64,000 bases of DNA, taken from positions 5,808,678 through 5,872,677 of the forward strand of contig PTFA01000031.1 in assembly GCA_003342895.1 (NCBI GenBank), given 5' to 3'. Each line of letters opens with the position of its first letter. Within the stretch, counting starts at the first letter, position 1. The notes beneath the pieces were generated by a model. The model saw only the letters and a list, made by a program, of their open reading frames with translations. It did not search any database and was not told the DNA's origin. This DNA comes from Casuarius casuarius. Its lineage: Eukaryota; Chordata; Aves; Casuariiformes; Casuariidae. A program made the position numbers and the translations under genes. This document shows, piece by piece, positions 28,455 to 41,415 of this stretch.

Positions 28455-30439
28455 AGTCACTAGTAGAATAGAAATAAAGAATTGTTTCAATAAAAATTGC
28501 AAAAGATATCAGAAGTGGGGGACCAGGAATTACTTAGACACATGGAACAATTGGAAATCATTTACCATACTTGAGATGTTTGTGTGTTACATAAGGCTGT
28601 CTCTGGTTACAAATACTGTTGTTTTTGACTGAAGGAAGAGAGGAGGAGGTAGTGATTTCTAATGTGCTCTCGCTGATGGTACTCATGCCATTTGTCTCTG
28701 TGACTGCTGCACAAACAAAGATTGAAAGCAAAAGTACAGCTCAGGGGTACTGCTGAGACACTTCAATTCCTAGGTCCCCCTGCAAGGTTGGACCACAAAC
28801 ACCAGTGCCCAAAAAAGCACTCTGGGAAGCTACTTCTACACCAAAGGGAAAAGGGAAACTCTGTGCCTGATTTTTTTCCCCTCTTGTTTCACAAGTTGAA
28901 GCCCTGGGTGGAATCGTTGTCCATAAGTGACTGTTGGGCAATGTGGCATCAAAGCTTTCCTTGGGACCAAACTGAAGCTTTAAGGAAAAAAATCTGTTTG
29001 TGGGTTGCATTCCTGCAATAATAAAGTTGTGACTCACTGAGTGACTGACAAAGTTACAAATTAAATGGTTGATTTAGTGAGTTATCTCACACCTACCTCG
29101 GAATGCAGTCAGGAAGAAGAATGTTTTTAAAGGGACAAAAAAATAGCCATTGCATGACTAGAACTAACGGGGAACTAAATCACAATAAACATGTCATAAA
29201 CCTTTTTAAGTTTCTGGTATAATCTGTTATGCAGTATCACATTCACTTTGGAGTATGTGCAGGGTAAGATGGTTCTGCACTTCCTCTTACTGCAGCAATT
29301 ATTGTTCTCACTTTTCAAAGCAAAACAAAAAAAAAAAAAGGACACTGAAAAAACTACAAGACTAAACCACAGTTGAATTCAAGCACATGCATGAATTTTG
29401 CTACGCTGAAGTTAGCCAACTCTTTAGCTGAAATAAAGTGATGTGGCTCCACGACACAATTATTGATGTGAGTGTGGCAACTCTATCTTATTCCAGATGA
29501 TGTGGCCTGTTCCCATGCTGGGTCACTCCTGAGCACCCCACAGAGCAGACCTCCATGATGAGCCAAGTGTGGCACACGAGTAGCAACAGGGCACGCTAGC
29601 TTCGCAGGGCAAACACAAGGTGGCTGGAAAAAAACCCTTCTGCTCTCCTTTATATCCTAGTTATTGCAACCAAAATTAAAGGGTGGTGATAATGCAGGAA
29701 GGAAGATGAAGAGGATGTTTGGAGGGGCAAACAGAGAACATAAATGTTTGCACATTGAATATTTTAGAGGTGGCTCAACCCAGCTGGACCCCTATCAGAT
29801 GGAACAGTTTCAGATATTCTGCCCTTTTAAAGCTACCCTGCAGCATCTTATAAAAGAGTGAGCTTCGGCATCAAATTCTCTAGCCCTGTCTGTTAACAAA
29901 ACTGTGAGATGAAAATGGGCCGGAAAGAGAACTGTTGAAAAATTGTGAAGAAAAATTTTACTGTTTGACAGCGAAATGTAAAATAAAATAAAACCCTAAA
30001 AATAAGGAGAGCACCTTATTTATATAACAAACATGTTCCCCTGTGCAAGTAACATATGGAGACATCAAAGAAACATGGTGTGTCCCACTCATTGGTTTAG
30101 TAAGAGCGAAAGATAATTTTTTAGCTATGCTTATTTATATAAAAGTGACTTGGCTAAATTCACCTTCAGTGTTGCTCTCTTTAAGTCAATCAGTCCCATG
30201 AAGGATGAATCAGGTCTTTTCCTCTCAAACAAAACAAGCCATTTGACAAAAGATGGAGCAGAAGCTACCAGTGCAATCTTATGATGATATATAATAATAT
30301 CTGAAGTAATCCACCTCATTTACTTCCTTAGAATAATGATGTCTGTATGCACTGGAAGCCTCCTGGTCATTACTTGACCTGAACAAGTTCACAGCAAGAC
30401 ATTGTTCTTTTGCATGTTCTCAATCTTGTGTCTCTTTAC

Positions 30440-30712
30440 AGACCCCATATCCAAGAAAATATTTGACATGCATTTTTCAGCCTGTAGTACTCCAGCTTAT
30501 CATAGCATTTGTGTGGCTCCCCTCACCGGCCAAGAGCCTCCGATGCGTTTATCCTCTGGGAGAGAGGGCACTACTCAACTCCATTTCACAGCTTGGGAAG
30601 CAGAGCGACTCGCACTAGAAACATCATGCAGAAGTCAGGGGTAGTTCAGTGAATGGAGCCTCCATCACTCACACTTGAGCCAGTGCCCTAACGATTGAAC
30701 CATCCTTCCTCT
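30440..30712 (-). mobile_element. MIR-like SINE relic
   Basis: The reverse complement of a MIR/CORE-type element is suggested by CCATTTCACAGCTTGGGAAG near 30580, which corresponds to the CCATTTTACAGATGAGGAAA block. The end GTGCCCTAACGATTGAACCA near 30684 resembles the tRNA-like head (CCTAACCACT). The middle is too worn to align by eye. A second weak MIR-like stretch follows near 30950-31000 (GGTGAGGTAGATATTATTCC). Both could be pieces of the same class of old repeat. Confidence 0.48.
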
Positions 30713-32974
30713 CCCAGAGTTCAATGAAACTTACTTCGGAAGGCAGTCCTGCTAGATTCACTTACTAGTCCCACATGCAGAACATGATCTGTTCAAGTTC
30801 GGCTTCATTCTGAACAGTCAGTGTAAAAACGGCACTTTGGTATTCACCAAACATGCTCCTGTTTGAATACGCAGCCCTGCCTTCTGCCTTGAGAGTCAGG
30901 GGGCTTGAAGGTTTTTGATTTAACCCTGAAAGGCAGAACAATTTTAAATAGGGTGAGGTAGATATTATTCCTGCTTGCCCATTTATAAATTTTGCCTTTC
31001 CTCCTACAGAACCCTGCAGTAAATGCAAGATAGCCTGCACTTCTTTTACTAAAGAGTAATATACTGCAAAGTTACCGTGCAGAAAAGAGTAAGCACACAA
31101 GCAAAAGCAAAGATTAGCCAATATGTTATAAATGTGTACTCAAACTCACCGAACAGCAACTTACTCATATGCTTACACCTCTAAACAATTAATTTTCTAT
31201 TCTCCTTAGTATAATTTCAGGTCTAAATTAAGGGTGATGTGTCTCGCACTGCTGCTTTTCCTTTATTTGATCTTGAAAGAAGTCAGGAAGGCCAAGTGAA
31301 AATATCAGTTAGCCACTCTATCAATTGAATAATTATGCTGGCTTCAATGAAATGGAGATATTCTAGGGCTATATAGGCAGAACTGAAATCAGAATCTAAT
31401 TCATAATTTTGTTTGCTGCATCCCAAGCTGTTGCTATGGAAATGAAGGTAAAATCCTGCATCCATCTATAATTATAAATTGCCTGCTGTCAACATAATAT
31501 CTAGTTTCCACTTGTACATACATTTATTATTAGAATTAAAGCCAGGAGAAGCCCAAAGTTTAAAATCACCTGTTATGTTTGGTACAAGCAGCTGCAGGCT
31601 TTAATGTCTCTTTATTGGACCAGGTTTATGTGAAGTATATGTTAGAGTAGATACCTTGGATCCAGGCTCTTCTAATGCTTAGATTCAGATTTAAATCTAT
31701 GCGTATGTAGAACTTGAGGCCAGCTCCATTTCAAATCCAAAACCGGAAACAGCTGTAGGAGCATGAACTGGCCTTGGAGGGCAGCACTGGATGCTCTCAC
31801 GCTGCACATCAGCCACAGAACAAATGACAGGCAAGCCAAGGGGCTGCTCAGGTCCTGTTCGGTGCCCTAATGGTTAAGAGTATCATGGTTAAGAGTAGCT
31901 ATGTGGGCAGTTACTGCAGGGTAGTCAACACCCAGTAATTCCCCCAGAGTTACTCAGTAAGAACCAACTTCTTCGCTGTCCATGCTACCTTAGTATAGTT
32001 TTACATGGGACTCTTCTTCTCTCTCTTACACTGCTGTGTGAAATCTCCCTGTTACTGCATCTCTCTGGTGTGCTACAGTGCATTAAGCAGACCTAAATCA
32101 CCATGCCCTGGCTTCCTGCTTCAGATGCGAACATTTTCAGGTGCCCTTGTACAAGATTAGCATTCCCAGTGCTAACAGCACACCAGCAGTCCTCTAACCT
32201 GAAAGCCTGGAGTGTGCCAAATCAAACAAAACCACCCAGTATGAAAATATTGGATATCCATCTGGGAAAGTGGGGAAAAGAGACATTATCTGTCATCCCC
32301 TCTCTGCCAGCTGTACTGCTATTAAGTGCATACCAAACTAGTTAATGCTCTGACTGTGTTTAGATATAAGAGGCACCTCCAATTCTAAAGCCTGCTAATG
32401 ACCAACAGCACCGCTCACCTGGAAATCGTTGTTAAACTAAGTTTCAAGTGGAGATTGCCACATAGGTATAAAAAGCACAATCTGTAGTGTTTTAATGTTC
32501 TTTCATATCACCTTCTGCTTTGCCTTTCTAACACAGCAACACCCCCTCCAGAGCTCATCCAATTTTTTGACCCCGAGAATTAAAATTCCTTTCTTTTGAT
32601 GACAGTCTCTTGTCATCCAAAGAAACATGATGTCATGAACACAACTGCAGTCCTATTCTCAGGCCTGTTAGAAAAAAGAAAAATTACCTAAGAAACACTT
32701 AAAAGTCTTTCTTAAAAAAAAAACACAAGGTAAGGTTTTCTCTAACTTTTTGTTACGTATGGCAATAACACAGTAAAATAATTAGCAGTACAAAATCTGA
32801 GGAATGTGTAGAGCTGACTGAGAGTATTTGGCTAAAACAGGTTTTTATTAAGCAGTACTGATTTGCTTAATCAGACCCTTCCCTCTTCCCCAAGGAACAT
32901 ACGGACAAGTGGCAGCTTTGGACTCAGCAGAAAACTTCTGGTCAAAACCAGGAAAATAACATTAGAGTCCCCAA

Positions 32975-33115
32975 ATAGCTCCTTAGTCGGAGCACCTAGT
33001 TAGGATATGAGAGACCAGGTTTAAATCTTGTTTGCCTCATTCAGACCACAGACTTAATGACAGGCTTTCATATGCCAGGTAGTTATTCTGACCACCTGGT
33101 TATTCTCAAATGAGA
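32975..33115. mobile_element. Palindromic tRNA-like SINE relic
   Basis: The two halves are imperfect inverted copies of each other, centred near 33046. The left arm reads GGATATGAGAGACCAGG then TTTAAATCTTG; the right arm, on the minus strand, reads GCATATGAAAGCCTG then TCATTAAGTCTG. Each arm resembles a tRNA-like head with an A-box-like start (an AGTGGTTAGAGCACTC type of sequence) and a B-box-like GGTTTAAATC. I recall similar palindromic, twin-headed dispersed repeats in turtle, crocodile and bird DNA, but cannot name the family with certainty. Confidence 0.5.
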
Positions 33116-34489
33116 TTCTCTTAATTTCTCCTGTGGGAACCTTTCTGCTTTGTTAATCAAAAGTTCATTGGGTCTCCTACCTCCCAGATGAATGCCCTAA
33201 TCTTTGGTTCTTCTGCAGTGGGACTCTGCCCTGCTCTCCATGAAAAAAAAGAAAGTTGTTCTGAAAGGCCTTGGTTTCATTCCAGTGAAGAAGAGATATC
33301 TATTTAATAAAATTACCGAATGTTTAAGAATGGAAAATGGATCCGTCTACTGCAACCCTGTTCTTCTACCCAGGCTAACATTTGGGTTACACATGGTTAT
33401 CCTACAGCATGGTATTACAAACAGCATCGCAAAACCATCATATTCAAAGTAAATGACAGCATTTTCTATCAGGCGCCGTTGCAAAATTAATATATAATAC
33501 AAAGGAAGATACTTGCATGCAGCATGTTTATGTAATGATAAAAAAAATTAATATTGTGTTTGTTTTCAGGGACTGGACCAAAAGAGAGGTCACGAATTAC
33601 ATTTTAACTTAATGGAAAATGAAAAAGAAAAATACTATTTATAATGATCTGCTTAGTAACACAGGTTGCTATGAACACATTGGGCGGCTACTCCCTTCTC
33701 CAAGCTGCCTCTTCACTGTAGCAGCCTGCGGTTCAGCATCTGTGTCCGTACAGCAGATATTCATTCACACGCCGCTCTAGGGCTTGGCATTAGCTACATG
33801 AGAAATGGTCTTTTCCTCCAGGACCGTGACCTCCCATTCCCCTGCAATACCGACACTGTGGGCCAATGAAGGGGGCTTGTAAATCTGGGAGGCAGGATTT
33901 TCTCTGGAGCTGGATCCAGGCTCCAGGACTGACCCGGAAAGGGCTAAGAGCAGCCCTGGACCTCCCCTCTGGACGCAAAACTCGCTTCAACTTAGTTTTC
34001 CCTCAGCGCCTTTATACACATGAACCTATTCTCATCCATAAAAAAGCCACAATAATTTAAACACTAGGAAAGAGAGGACATGGTTTTAAAATACATGTAC
34101 ATAAGCATGTGCATAAATACATGGGAATTACTCAGGTATTTCAACAGCATAGGCCATATAAGTACTTGTATGTGTAGATAGGCCACAACCTTGTTTTAAC
34201 TGATGAGATTTAAAATCTGCCATTACAGAACAGTGGCCTGAAACATTATACAAGTGACGTGAGTTAAGGATGGAGTAACAGCCTTTACACTCAATTTCCT
34301 GGCTTTCCTTGGTTTGCGTCACACCCTTAATGTTATTTCAACATTGCATTTTGTCCTCTAAATTAGATGTACAGTAGGTGTTTTGTATTTAATTTCCTTA
34401 CTGTTTTTTTTCCTCCTAAAGGAAAAAGAATGGAAGAGATTCATGAAAGGTTATAAAACACACATTGTGTACTGGAGAGACTGGAGTAG

Positions 34490-34657
34490 CTCTTTTGGAG
34501 CCTTTTCATTCTCCTGGGAAAATATGTAATTAGGTAGTTTTTTAACATGTGTATTATGTACTGAATTACATGTATTTATACATTTCTCAAAGGAGTATTG
34601 CTTACACAATAGCCCAGAGCAACTCTTTTGGAGCCATTTGGGTCTATCATGTAATTA
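34490..34657 (+). repeat. Paired duplicated motifs (CTCTTTTGGAGCC / ATGTAATTA)
   Basis: CTCTTTTGGAGCC plus WTTT occurs at 34490-34506 and 34623-34639. Each copy is followed by ATGTAATTA (34524-34532 and 34649-34657), in the same order and orientation. The sequence between the paired motifs is not alike, so this is either an old local duplication or two copies of a composite site. No repeat family is recognised. Confidence 0.7.
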
Positions 34658-36305
34658 TGTACTTAAGACCCGTTTATAATAAATTTTGCTGTGCCTACGT
34701 AGTAGCTTTTTATTTTTATTTGAGATGAATTTCAAGGCTTGTGAGGGTGCTACATTGACAGCCCTGGAGACTGCAGGCTTCTGTTTATTTACAGAAGGGG
34801 AAAAGAGGGGTAGCGAAGGTGTGGGCATCCCCAGACTGCCCCTCTAAATTTACCTTAGTCCCAATTTCAGAAACAACTTCCAGAAGTAAATGTTAAATGA
34901 TTCAATACTCTGCTTTCTTAGCAAATTGTTATGGCAGGTTTTGGGATGAGGACAACCATCCGCCTGGAACTGGACTAATACCAAAAAAAATTATTTCACA
35001 TAGGCTGCTAAGTATTTGCCATCTGCTAATCTGCAAATTATCTCATTTAATTTTCTTTTCTTATATAGGAAAAAACACTTGGAAACAGATATCTGTAAGC
35101 CTTCAGGTTAAGATATGATTTTGAAAAGGGGATTTAGATACATATTTATTGTCCCAATAAATAGCTCTCTGAGTCTTTAAATATCAGGAAAAAGAATTAA
35201 AGATTCTATGACTTGCTTTCTGGAAAGAAAGAAAGAATGTATAAGCTAAAGTAGTTTTCTCCTAAAAACAAAAACAAACAAACTCCTCCTGCCTCCCAAA
35301 TACAGTATAACTAAAATATAGTTTAATGTGTTGCTGCCAAGCTATCACAGTGACAGCTGTAATATAAATGCATGGATGGATATATTTTTAAATTATCTAA
35401 AGTCCCAAGAAGGAAAATGGCTAGCTCTGAATGAGAGAAACTGCAGTTTCCAGGAAATAATGCTGGGCAAATAGACTTTTTTTTACCCAAAGCAAAATTT
35501 AAAAAAAAAGTTGATAACTCCTGAATTAGTTGGAGACCCCTCTCACTCCAAAATATGATCTCATTTTGCTTGGATTTTTTAATTTTTTTTCTTGCAAATG
35601 TGTATGTCAGTATTTTAAAACAACAGTCTTGTTTTAAACAAAGTGTCCGAAACTATTTTTCAAAAATGTTGAAGTTATTCTGCGTTTCCCAAATGCTTTT
35701 CATACAGAAAATGCTGAAAAAAGAAAAACAGTTTTTTTATTTCTCTCCCTTTTTAATTAAAACATAAGTGGATTTCAGCCCAACCTCTGAAGAGTTTTGA
35801 AACCTTCTAAAAATGATTTTTTTGGCAAATTTGCTATAAAAAATTAGCATAAAAAAGCCTTGACCCAGTGGGGTGAAGTAGTCCAGAGTATGATATTTGG
35901 CTCCAGCTTCTTTCCCTTAACACCAAGCTGTAGGAGGAAGGAATGAAAAGGCAGGTTAATGATGGTGGTCAGTACCACCTGTCTGTACCATATTCTGTCA
36001 GAGCAGTGCTCTCCAGAATACGAGCAGAAATGTCACACATGCTACCTTTTTCTTACTGTTGCCCATCAATAGGGTTGCTTTTCTGCAGGAAATACTAGCA
36101 CCCCAGAGACAATGCAAAAGCAAGATACACTCCCTGTCTTATTTTGAGAGAACATTCAAGGGGAAGGGATAATCAAGCAAAAGTAATGGAAAATTACTAT
36201 AACTGACACATCTCTAACTGGGTACCTGTATAATTTTATTAAGGAGGTCTTTACTTATGCATTTTATCAGCTTAACAGACAACCCTCAGTACAGAACATA
36301 TCTTT

Positions 36306-36341
36306 TTGCACAGGGAGCACACATTGCACAGGGAGCACACA
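36306..36341 (+). repeat. 18-bp perfect tandem duplication
   Basis: TTGCACAGGGAGCACACA is present twice in direct succession (36306-36323 and 36324-36341) with no mismatch. Confidence 0.9.
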
Positions 36342-36689
36342 GTTGAGCAACTGACTCAGATCAAAGCTACCAAAGTACTATAGATCATTCTGCTTTCCTG
36401 GGGATTATTTCTGTGCCTACTTCAGCTTCTCCTCAGCTGTTTCTGCAAGAGAGAGGTCCAAAACCAAATTTGCATGTATTTATTTTTTAAGTTTTGAGGC
36501 AGGAGTTCCTAAAATATCACTGGCAAATAAAGAAGCAAGCCTGGAAAATTTCATCTCAAAAGGTCAAAGATTCAGAAAGGAATAAGCAACAGAAAATAGT
36601 GGGTGAAAACAGAAACACAGCTAACTGTCGTGGGTGCTGCCATTCAAGATGAAGAGTGCAATAGGCAGGTTATTAGGTTGAAAACCCGA

Positions 36690-36790
36690 ATACTGGCGTC
36701 CTACCATCATTGTGCCAACCTCCAAACCTCCAAGTTCTCTGTGCTTTGGTTCCTTTACCTGTCAAATGTGCATCTTAACTCTAACTTCAG
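36690..36790 (+). mobile_element. MIR-like SINE relic
   Basis: TCTCTGTGCTTTGGTTCCTT at about 36736, followed by TACCTGTCAAATGTGCAT, matches the MIR block that normally reads as loss of CTCTGTGCCTCAGTTTCC and ATCTGTAAAATGGG. Only this core part is recognisable. The surrounding sequence has decayed. Confidence 0.45.
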
Positions 36791-37289
36791 TATAGAAAGA
36801 AACAATCATGAACATCAAACAAAGGTTATATGAATTATTAGCAACAGAAGGAAACAATTTAAAATCACAAAATAGTCCTCATTCGCCACACTGTCATTTT
36901 TGAGATACTGCTGCCTTTTCCAGCTGGGGAGCTATTTTTCCCCCCCATGTGGCTGCATGATTAAAAGGCTAATCTGCACGCCTTCCCCACAGGAAAAACC
37001 TTACTGATGTACAGACGCCAGCGATGTCAGTAGACACCTTGGCATCAGAGTTACACGTGCAGTAGCAAGGGTTGCTGGAAACTTCCCCAAGCCGTTAAAG
37101 GGTATTATTAACATATCTTAATTCAACACTAACAGTTTCGTTTTCAACGGAAGAAGGTACATTTACAGGCAGCAGAGTTAGGACATCCCCTTCACCCCTC
37201 TTCTGATGCACTTGGTCAGGGACGTAGGACCAAAAGAAGCTGCAGGCCCATGGAGCCTAGGTCCCTGCAGTCACAGGCACCACACTGCA

Positions 37290-37775
37290 TAATCCTTCTC
37301 ACGGTCCCCAAAAGTACTTTTTTTGCCCCTATTACCTCTACTGGGAGGCAGTTTCAGGACCTCGCTATACTGAAGGGTAGAAACATTCTCTTTTCCAGTT
37401 TAAGTCTATTCAGGGCCAAGTTTATGCCCACTTGTTCTTATGAAAATATTGTTCTTGGGTTTAAATAGCTTTTTCCCCTCTCTGGCATTTAGCCCTGGAT
37501 ATATTTATAGAGTGCTGTCAAATCCTCTCTCAACTGTGTTTTGCTAAACTAAACAAGCCAATCTCTTGTAGTCCCTTCCCATAAGATAGGCTTTCCGATC
37601 TTTTAATAGCTTTCCATAGATCTGTTCTAGCTTGCATTCAACTTTCTTTAATGTGGTCATTAAAAACAAATGTATGCAGTAGCCTAAACGAAGTTTCCCA
37701 GAGCCTTGTACAATGGTACCAGTGCTTTGCCTGGCACATTCTGCTTCTCTGCAGTTATAGTATTGTCCCATGTCA
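37290..37775 (-). mobile_element. Degenerate CR1-group LINE, 3' part
   Basis: The plus strand carries the reverse complement of the CR1/L3 3' region. Stretches matching the family include one on the loss of the T-rich tract near 37400, the CAAATCCTCTCTCAAC block near 37520, the CTAAACAAGCC block near 37550, and the stretch with CTTTTAATAGC around 37598. The order of blocks agrees with a minus-strand insertion, and there is no open reading frame left. The element abuts one copy of a 130-bp direct repeat at 37776. Its left edge is poorly defined. Subfamily cannot be given without a repeat library search. Confidence 0.65.
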
Positions 37776-37905
37776 CTAGCAATATAATGGATAGAGTTAA
37801 TCTTGAAATTTTAGTCCTAGATTCACCCATACATGCAGAGAGCATGGTAAACTAAGCTTCAGGTTAAGAGGGCCTTTGCATTTCTCAGCCCTGCAATTTC
37901 CTAAC
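37776..37905 (+). repeat. Direct repeat, copy A
   Basis: Positions 37781-37830 match 39881-39930 at 43 of 50 bases without a gap, counted directly. A weaker match goes on for about 80 more bases with small gaps. The spacing is exactly 2100 bases at the start of the match. Shared parts include ATGGATAGAGTTAA, CCTAGATTCAC and GCATTTC. It lies right next to a CR1 fragment. It may be one copy of an unrecognised dispersed repeat. Confidence 0.75.
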
Positions 37906-38478
37906 AGATCAGAGAGAGACTCTCTCACTTGCGCGTGTGCAACATGTCCCATTTTCAGGGCCAACGTTGACCAGCAAGAGGCCAGAAAGTGAGAGGCTCC
38001 ACAAAGGCTGGTCTCTTCTCCCACACACAACTCTCTGGCCAGAGCTGGAAGTGGCTCTGAGTCCAGGCATCTGCTTTTGTTTTGAAATCAGAGAAATGCC
38101 AAGTTGCCTCCAGATATTAGGCCCAATTCATCCACATCCACAGATTTAGACAGGAATTAGTTCAGCTTACTGTCTTCCCCTACTGCCACTGCCCTCCGCA
38201 CCGAGTGGATCACATCATCTGTGCTGGAGGCTAATCAACCTTTTGGTGTTGCGTTGCCGTTTCAAAGGCTGGACTCGTGTTATCCTGCTTTCCAGCATGC
38301 TTCTCTTCAAACCGCAGCTGAGCTACAGCCTCTCTGTTCTGCTCTCAGCTGCTGTGTGCCAAAATAAAATCAGTCAAATAAAATAAAATTGCACAGCAGT
38401 AGGCAGCGTGCTGTTTGTGTCACTCTAACTGGCTGTGACAGTTATGCAATAAGAACAGAGCACCAGCAGCATCCTGCA

Positions 38479-38515
38479 GCACACACACACACACACGCAC
38501 GCACGCACACCCCCC
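38479..38515. repeat. CA / CGCA microsatellite
   Basis: A CA run passes into GCAC units and ends in a run of C. Confidence 0.9.
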
Positions 38516-39875
38516 GTTTTGTGGGAACACACTAAACCTGAGAGCTACCTATGGGTGCACCCCTCTCTCATCCCCGCATCCTGTTGCTCCTCAAGGCCCT
38601 GCAGCATTTAGGCTCCCTCTCTTAATTTTATTTTCACCCTCCCCAGATGCTGTCCTGAAGCCAGTGCCTAAGCAGGCAATCTCTTAGTGCCAAAATAAGT
38701 GTAGCTGCCCACACACTACAATTCTTAAGCATCTGATAAGCATTTAGCCTGAATAAATATTTCTTCAAGCATCCTCAGTCGCTGACCTTTACAGAACACG
38801 TGTTAAGAATATGAATGTATTAACAGGATTCTGTAGCTGTTTCTTTTTACGATAATTTCCCCTATGATCAGGGCACTACTTAAGAAGCCCACCACAGCAG
38901 GCATTAGGTAACAAAATAACATCAGGACAACTGCTACCTAGAGATTTTACAGCCTATGATAGAAGAGGTAAACAGCTAAAGGTAAGACAGAAAGACAAGG
39001 TAACAAGAAGCGATAGTGAGCCATTGTAAATTAACAGTTAGCAGTATTACTTACGTATCAATCCACTCTATCGAAGATTTTTTCTTTTCTCCATTTCAAC
39101 TCAGGTACATTGCCCTGACATCTACTCTAGGAGCAGCTTATGCATGCAGCTTCTGCAACACATTCGCTCTGGGTTTTGCACAGATACACAGGCACATCCT
39201 TTCTTGTTACCAGGCACAGATTTAGGAGAAGGTGCTAAAAGGACAGGAAAAATGTCTTTCTGTCTTTCTGAAGCACCTTCCCTTCCCATGAATTGAAGCA
39301 ATCCTTACCTTAGCCTAAAAAAGGAGATACCAGACAACCACTTGGAACTAGGTTGGGCTTGCAGATTAAAAATCCTTCCTTTCCTTCCTGCTGAATTTCC
39401 TTTACAAGTATCCCACCATCCTCGCTCCTGTAGACAGGTCTCTTCCTCAAGATATAGCACATCCCTTTCCCTTTGAGATTTAGGAAGCATTCTCACATTC
39501 TAATGGCTCTAAAGCATAGATTTCCACCAGCTTGCTGTCTTTCCAAATTTCCGTTGTTAAATACAGTAAGTGATCTGCAGAGCAGATCTTTAAAGATACT
39601 TTAAGGGCACAAAGATTAATATATTCTATAAGGTAGAACTGACATTGTTCTGGCCTTGGTTGTGTCCTTCTTACCTTAATATGCTTGGACTTCTTTAATG
39701 TGTAACCATAACTTAATTTCTGATAATTACCACATCCCTTTAATGGTTTAGCCCTGTGTCATTGAGTCGTATAAACATGGAGCCCATTCTCATCTTCTGT
39801 TCTTAGGAAAAAAAAAAAACACATGAAAACATTGCACAAGAAATTCAGAGAGATTGCTGCTGCATCACCAAGGCA

Positions 39876-40010
39876 CCAGCGATATGATGGATAGAGTTAA
39901 CCTTGAAGTTTAAGCCCTAGATTCACACATCTGTTCAAGTCGCATGCTAAGTTCAGCATTACGTTAACAGGAGTTTGGCATTTCCAGAGAACTGCAAGGT
40001 TGCTGAAGTC
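39876..40010 (+). repeat. Direct repeat, copy B
   Basis: This is the second copy of the 130-bp unit described at 37776-37905, in the same orientation and 2.1 kb downstream. There is no CR1 sequence on its left side, which argues that the unit is separate from the CR1 element next to copy A. Confidence 0.75.
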
Positions 40011-41206
40011 CAACTAATATAAGCCTAAAGGAGCAGTAACCAAAAGAACAACAACAAATCTATCAATAAAAAGACAACACTGGTGGCTCTGTTAATGACA
40101 CGCGTTACAACAAGCAGAACTATTTCACTCAGATTGGATGCTGGGAGTAGCAGCTATGTTTCCTATATTACAAAGGTAACATAAGCATTAAAATACTACT
40201 GAGGTGGCACATCTTATATGGTCTTGGTAATTATGTACAAGTCTTCACATACATACTTTTTTTTAAATGCAGCTAAAGAAACCTTAAAATTCATTTTTAA
40301 TGACAATACACAATGATGCAAGAGGACATCTTTCTTAAAAAAGATTCACTTCGGTTCATTTTGGGTCAAAGTAGTAACTAGATTTACTTATTAGTTCTCA
40401 AAACATTTACTCTGTAACTCAAGAGAAACTGTGGTGGGCTTTATTCTTATTTTTCAGTAAAACAAAAAGGTTAAAATCCCAGATTTCTATGCAAATGGAA
40501 CTCATACTTTTGAACTAAGGATCATCGTCACTATAAGAACTCCTTCCAGAAATAGTCTGCATATACAACTCAGACTCACAAATAATCCTTCCTATCTCAA
40601 GCTCCTTGTAGCTTTTTGGAGGGGTTGGTTCTTTGGGATTTGGGGGAGAGCGGGGCAGGAGAATTTCAGGTAAATTTGGGGAAATGTCAGCGTATTCACA
40701 TCAATGTCTCTCTATATTCTCCCAGCAGCAGCTGAATTTTCTTTGAAGATTCTCTTTAAAGTGATGTAAATACTTAGCAGTTATCTATATTGAGAGTTGA
40801 AACATTCTAGAAATGCTGAAGGAATGAGTATTTCAAAAAACACCTTCAGATCTGAACGCTCAGTTCCCTTGCAAAAAATCTTTTAATAAATATTCATAAG
40901 AATTGGGAAACTTGACATTCCAACATGAGCCATTTCCACAAAATCATGGGAAAGGATTAAAACTGAAAGAGACAAGAATTTCAAATTTATACACTGGCAT
41001 CTTTTTCTCATCCATCCTTCTTAAAGAAATAAAGTCTGAGGTTCTACTCCAGTTTCTTTATTCCCAAAACTGAAACGTTATGGAAAAAAAGCTCGACAAC
41101 TCCTGTGGCTTGAAGTGCAAATTTCCATTTGGGAGAAATACTGTTATTTGCTTTCATACCTCCTTAGGGTCAGTAAACTGAAAGATTAGCCCATCAATTT
41201 TAGGGC

Positions 41207-41236
41207 TTTTATTTATTTATTTATTTATTTTTTATT
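41207..41236. repeat. (TTTA)n microsatellite
   Basis: About six units of TTTA with a T-rich end. Confidence 0.9.
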
Positions 41237-41410
41237 GTTCTGTGTCTGAGTACATGCCTCATCCTTCCTTGATTAGATTGTGAAAGTAAAAGGCCTCTGT
41301 GGGCTTCATGGGGTTCTTCAGCTCTTACTTCTCATCATGGGAAATCAAACCTTGATTCCAGCCCAGTTGCTATCACTACTTGAACCAAGTTTTATAAAGA
41401 TTTTGTTGGG

Positions 41411-41415
41411 GGGGN
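41411..41415. other. Unresolved base in a G run
   Basis: A single N at 41415 interrupts a G-rich run. It marks an uncertain homopolymer in the source assembly. Confidence 0.95.

Larger units (their letters stand above)
13761..30439. other. Intergenic, no gene seen
   Basis: A long gene-free stretch broken only by the microsatellites, palindrome and CRE site listed separately. A TATATAAAAAGGC sequence at 22671-22683 resembles a strong TATA box but has no evident gene downstream. A minus-strand open stretch at 26906-27190 has a balanced, protein-like composition but matches nothing I know. The segment at 22100-22440 is purine-rich on the plus strand. Confidence 0.65.
30713..37289. other. Intergenic, old repeats but no gene
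   Basis: This stretch contains the palindromic tRNA-like relic, the paired motif duplication, an 18-bp tandem and a MIR core, all listed separately. The rest is AT-rich unique sequence, notably 33480-33660 and 35380-35870, with many TTAAT and TAAT words. No gene. Confidence 0.65.
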
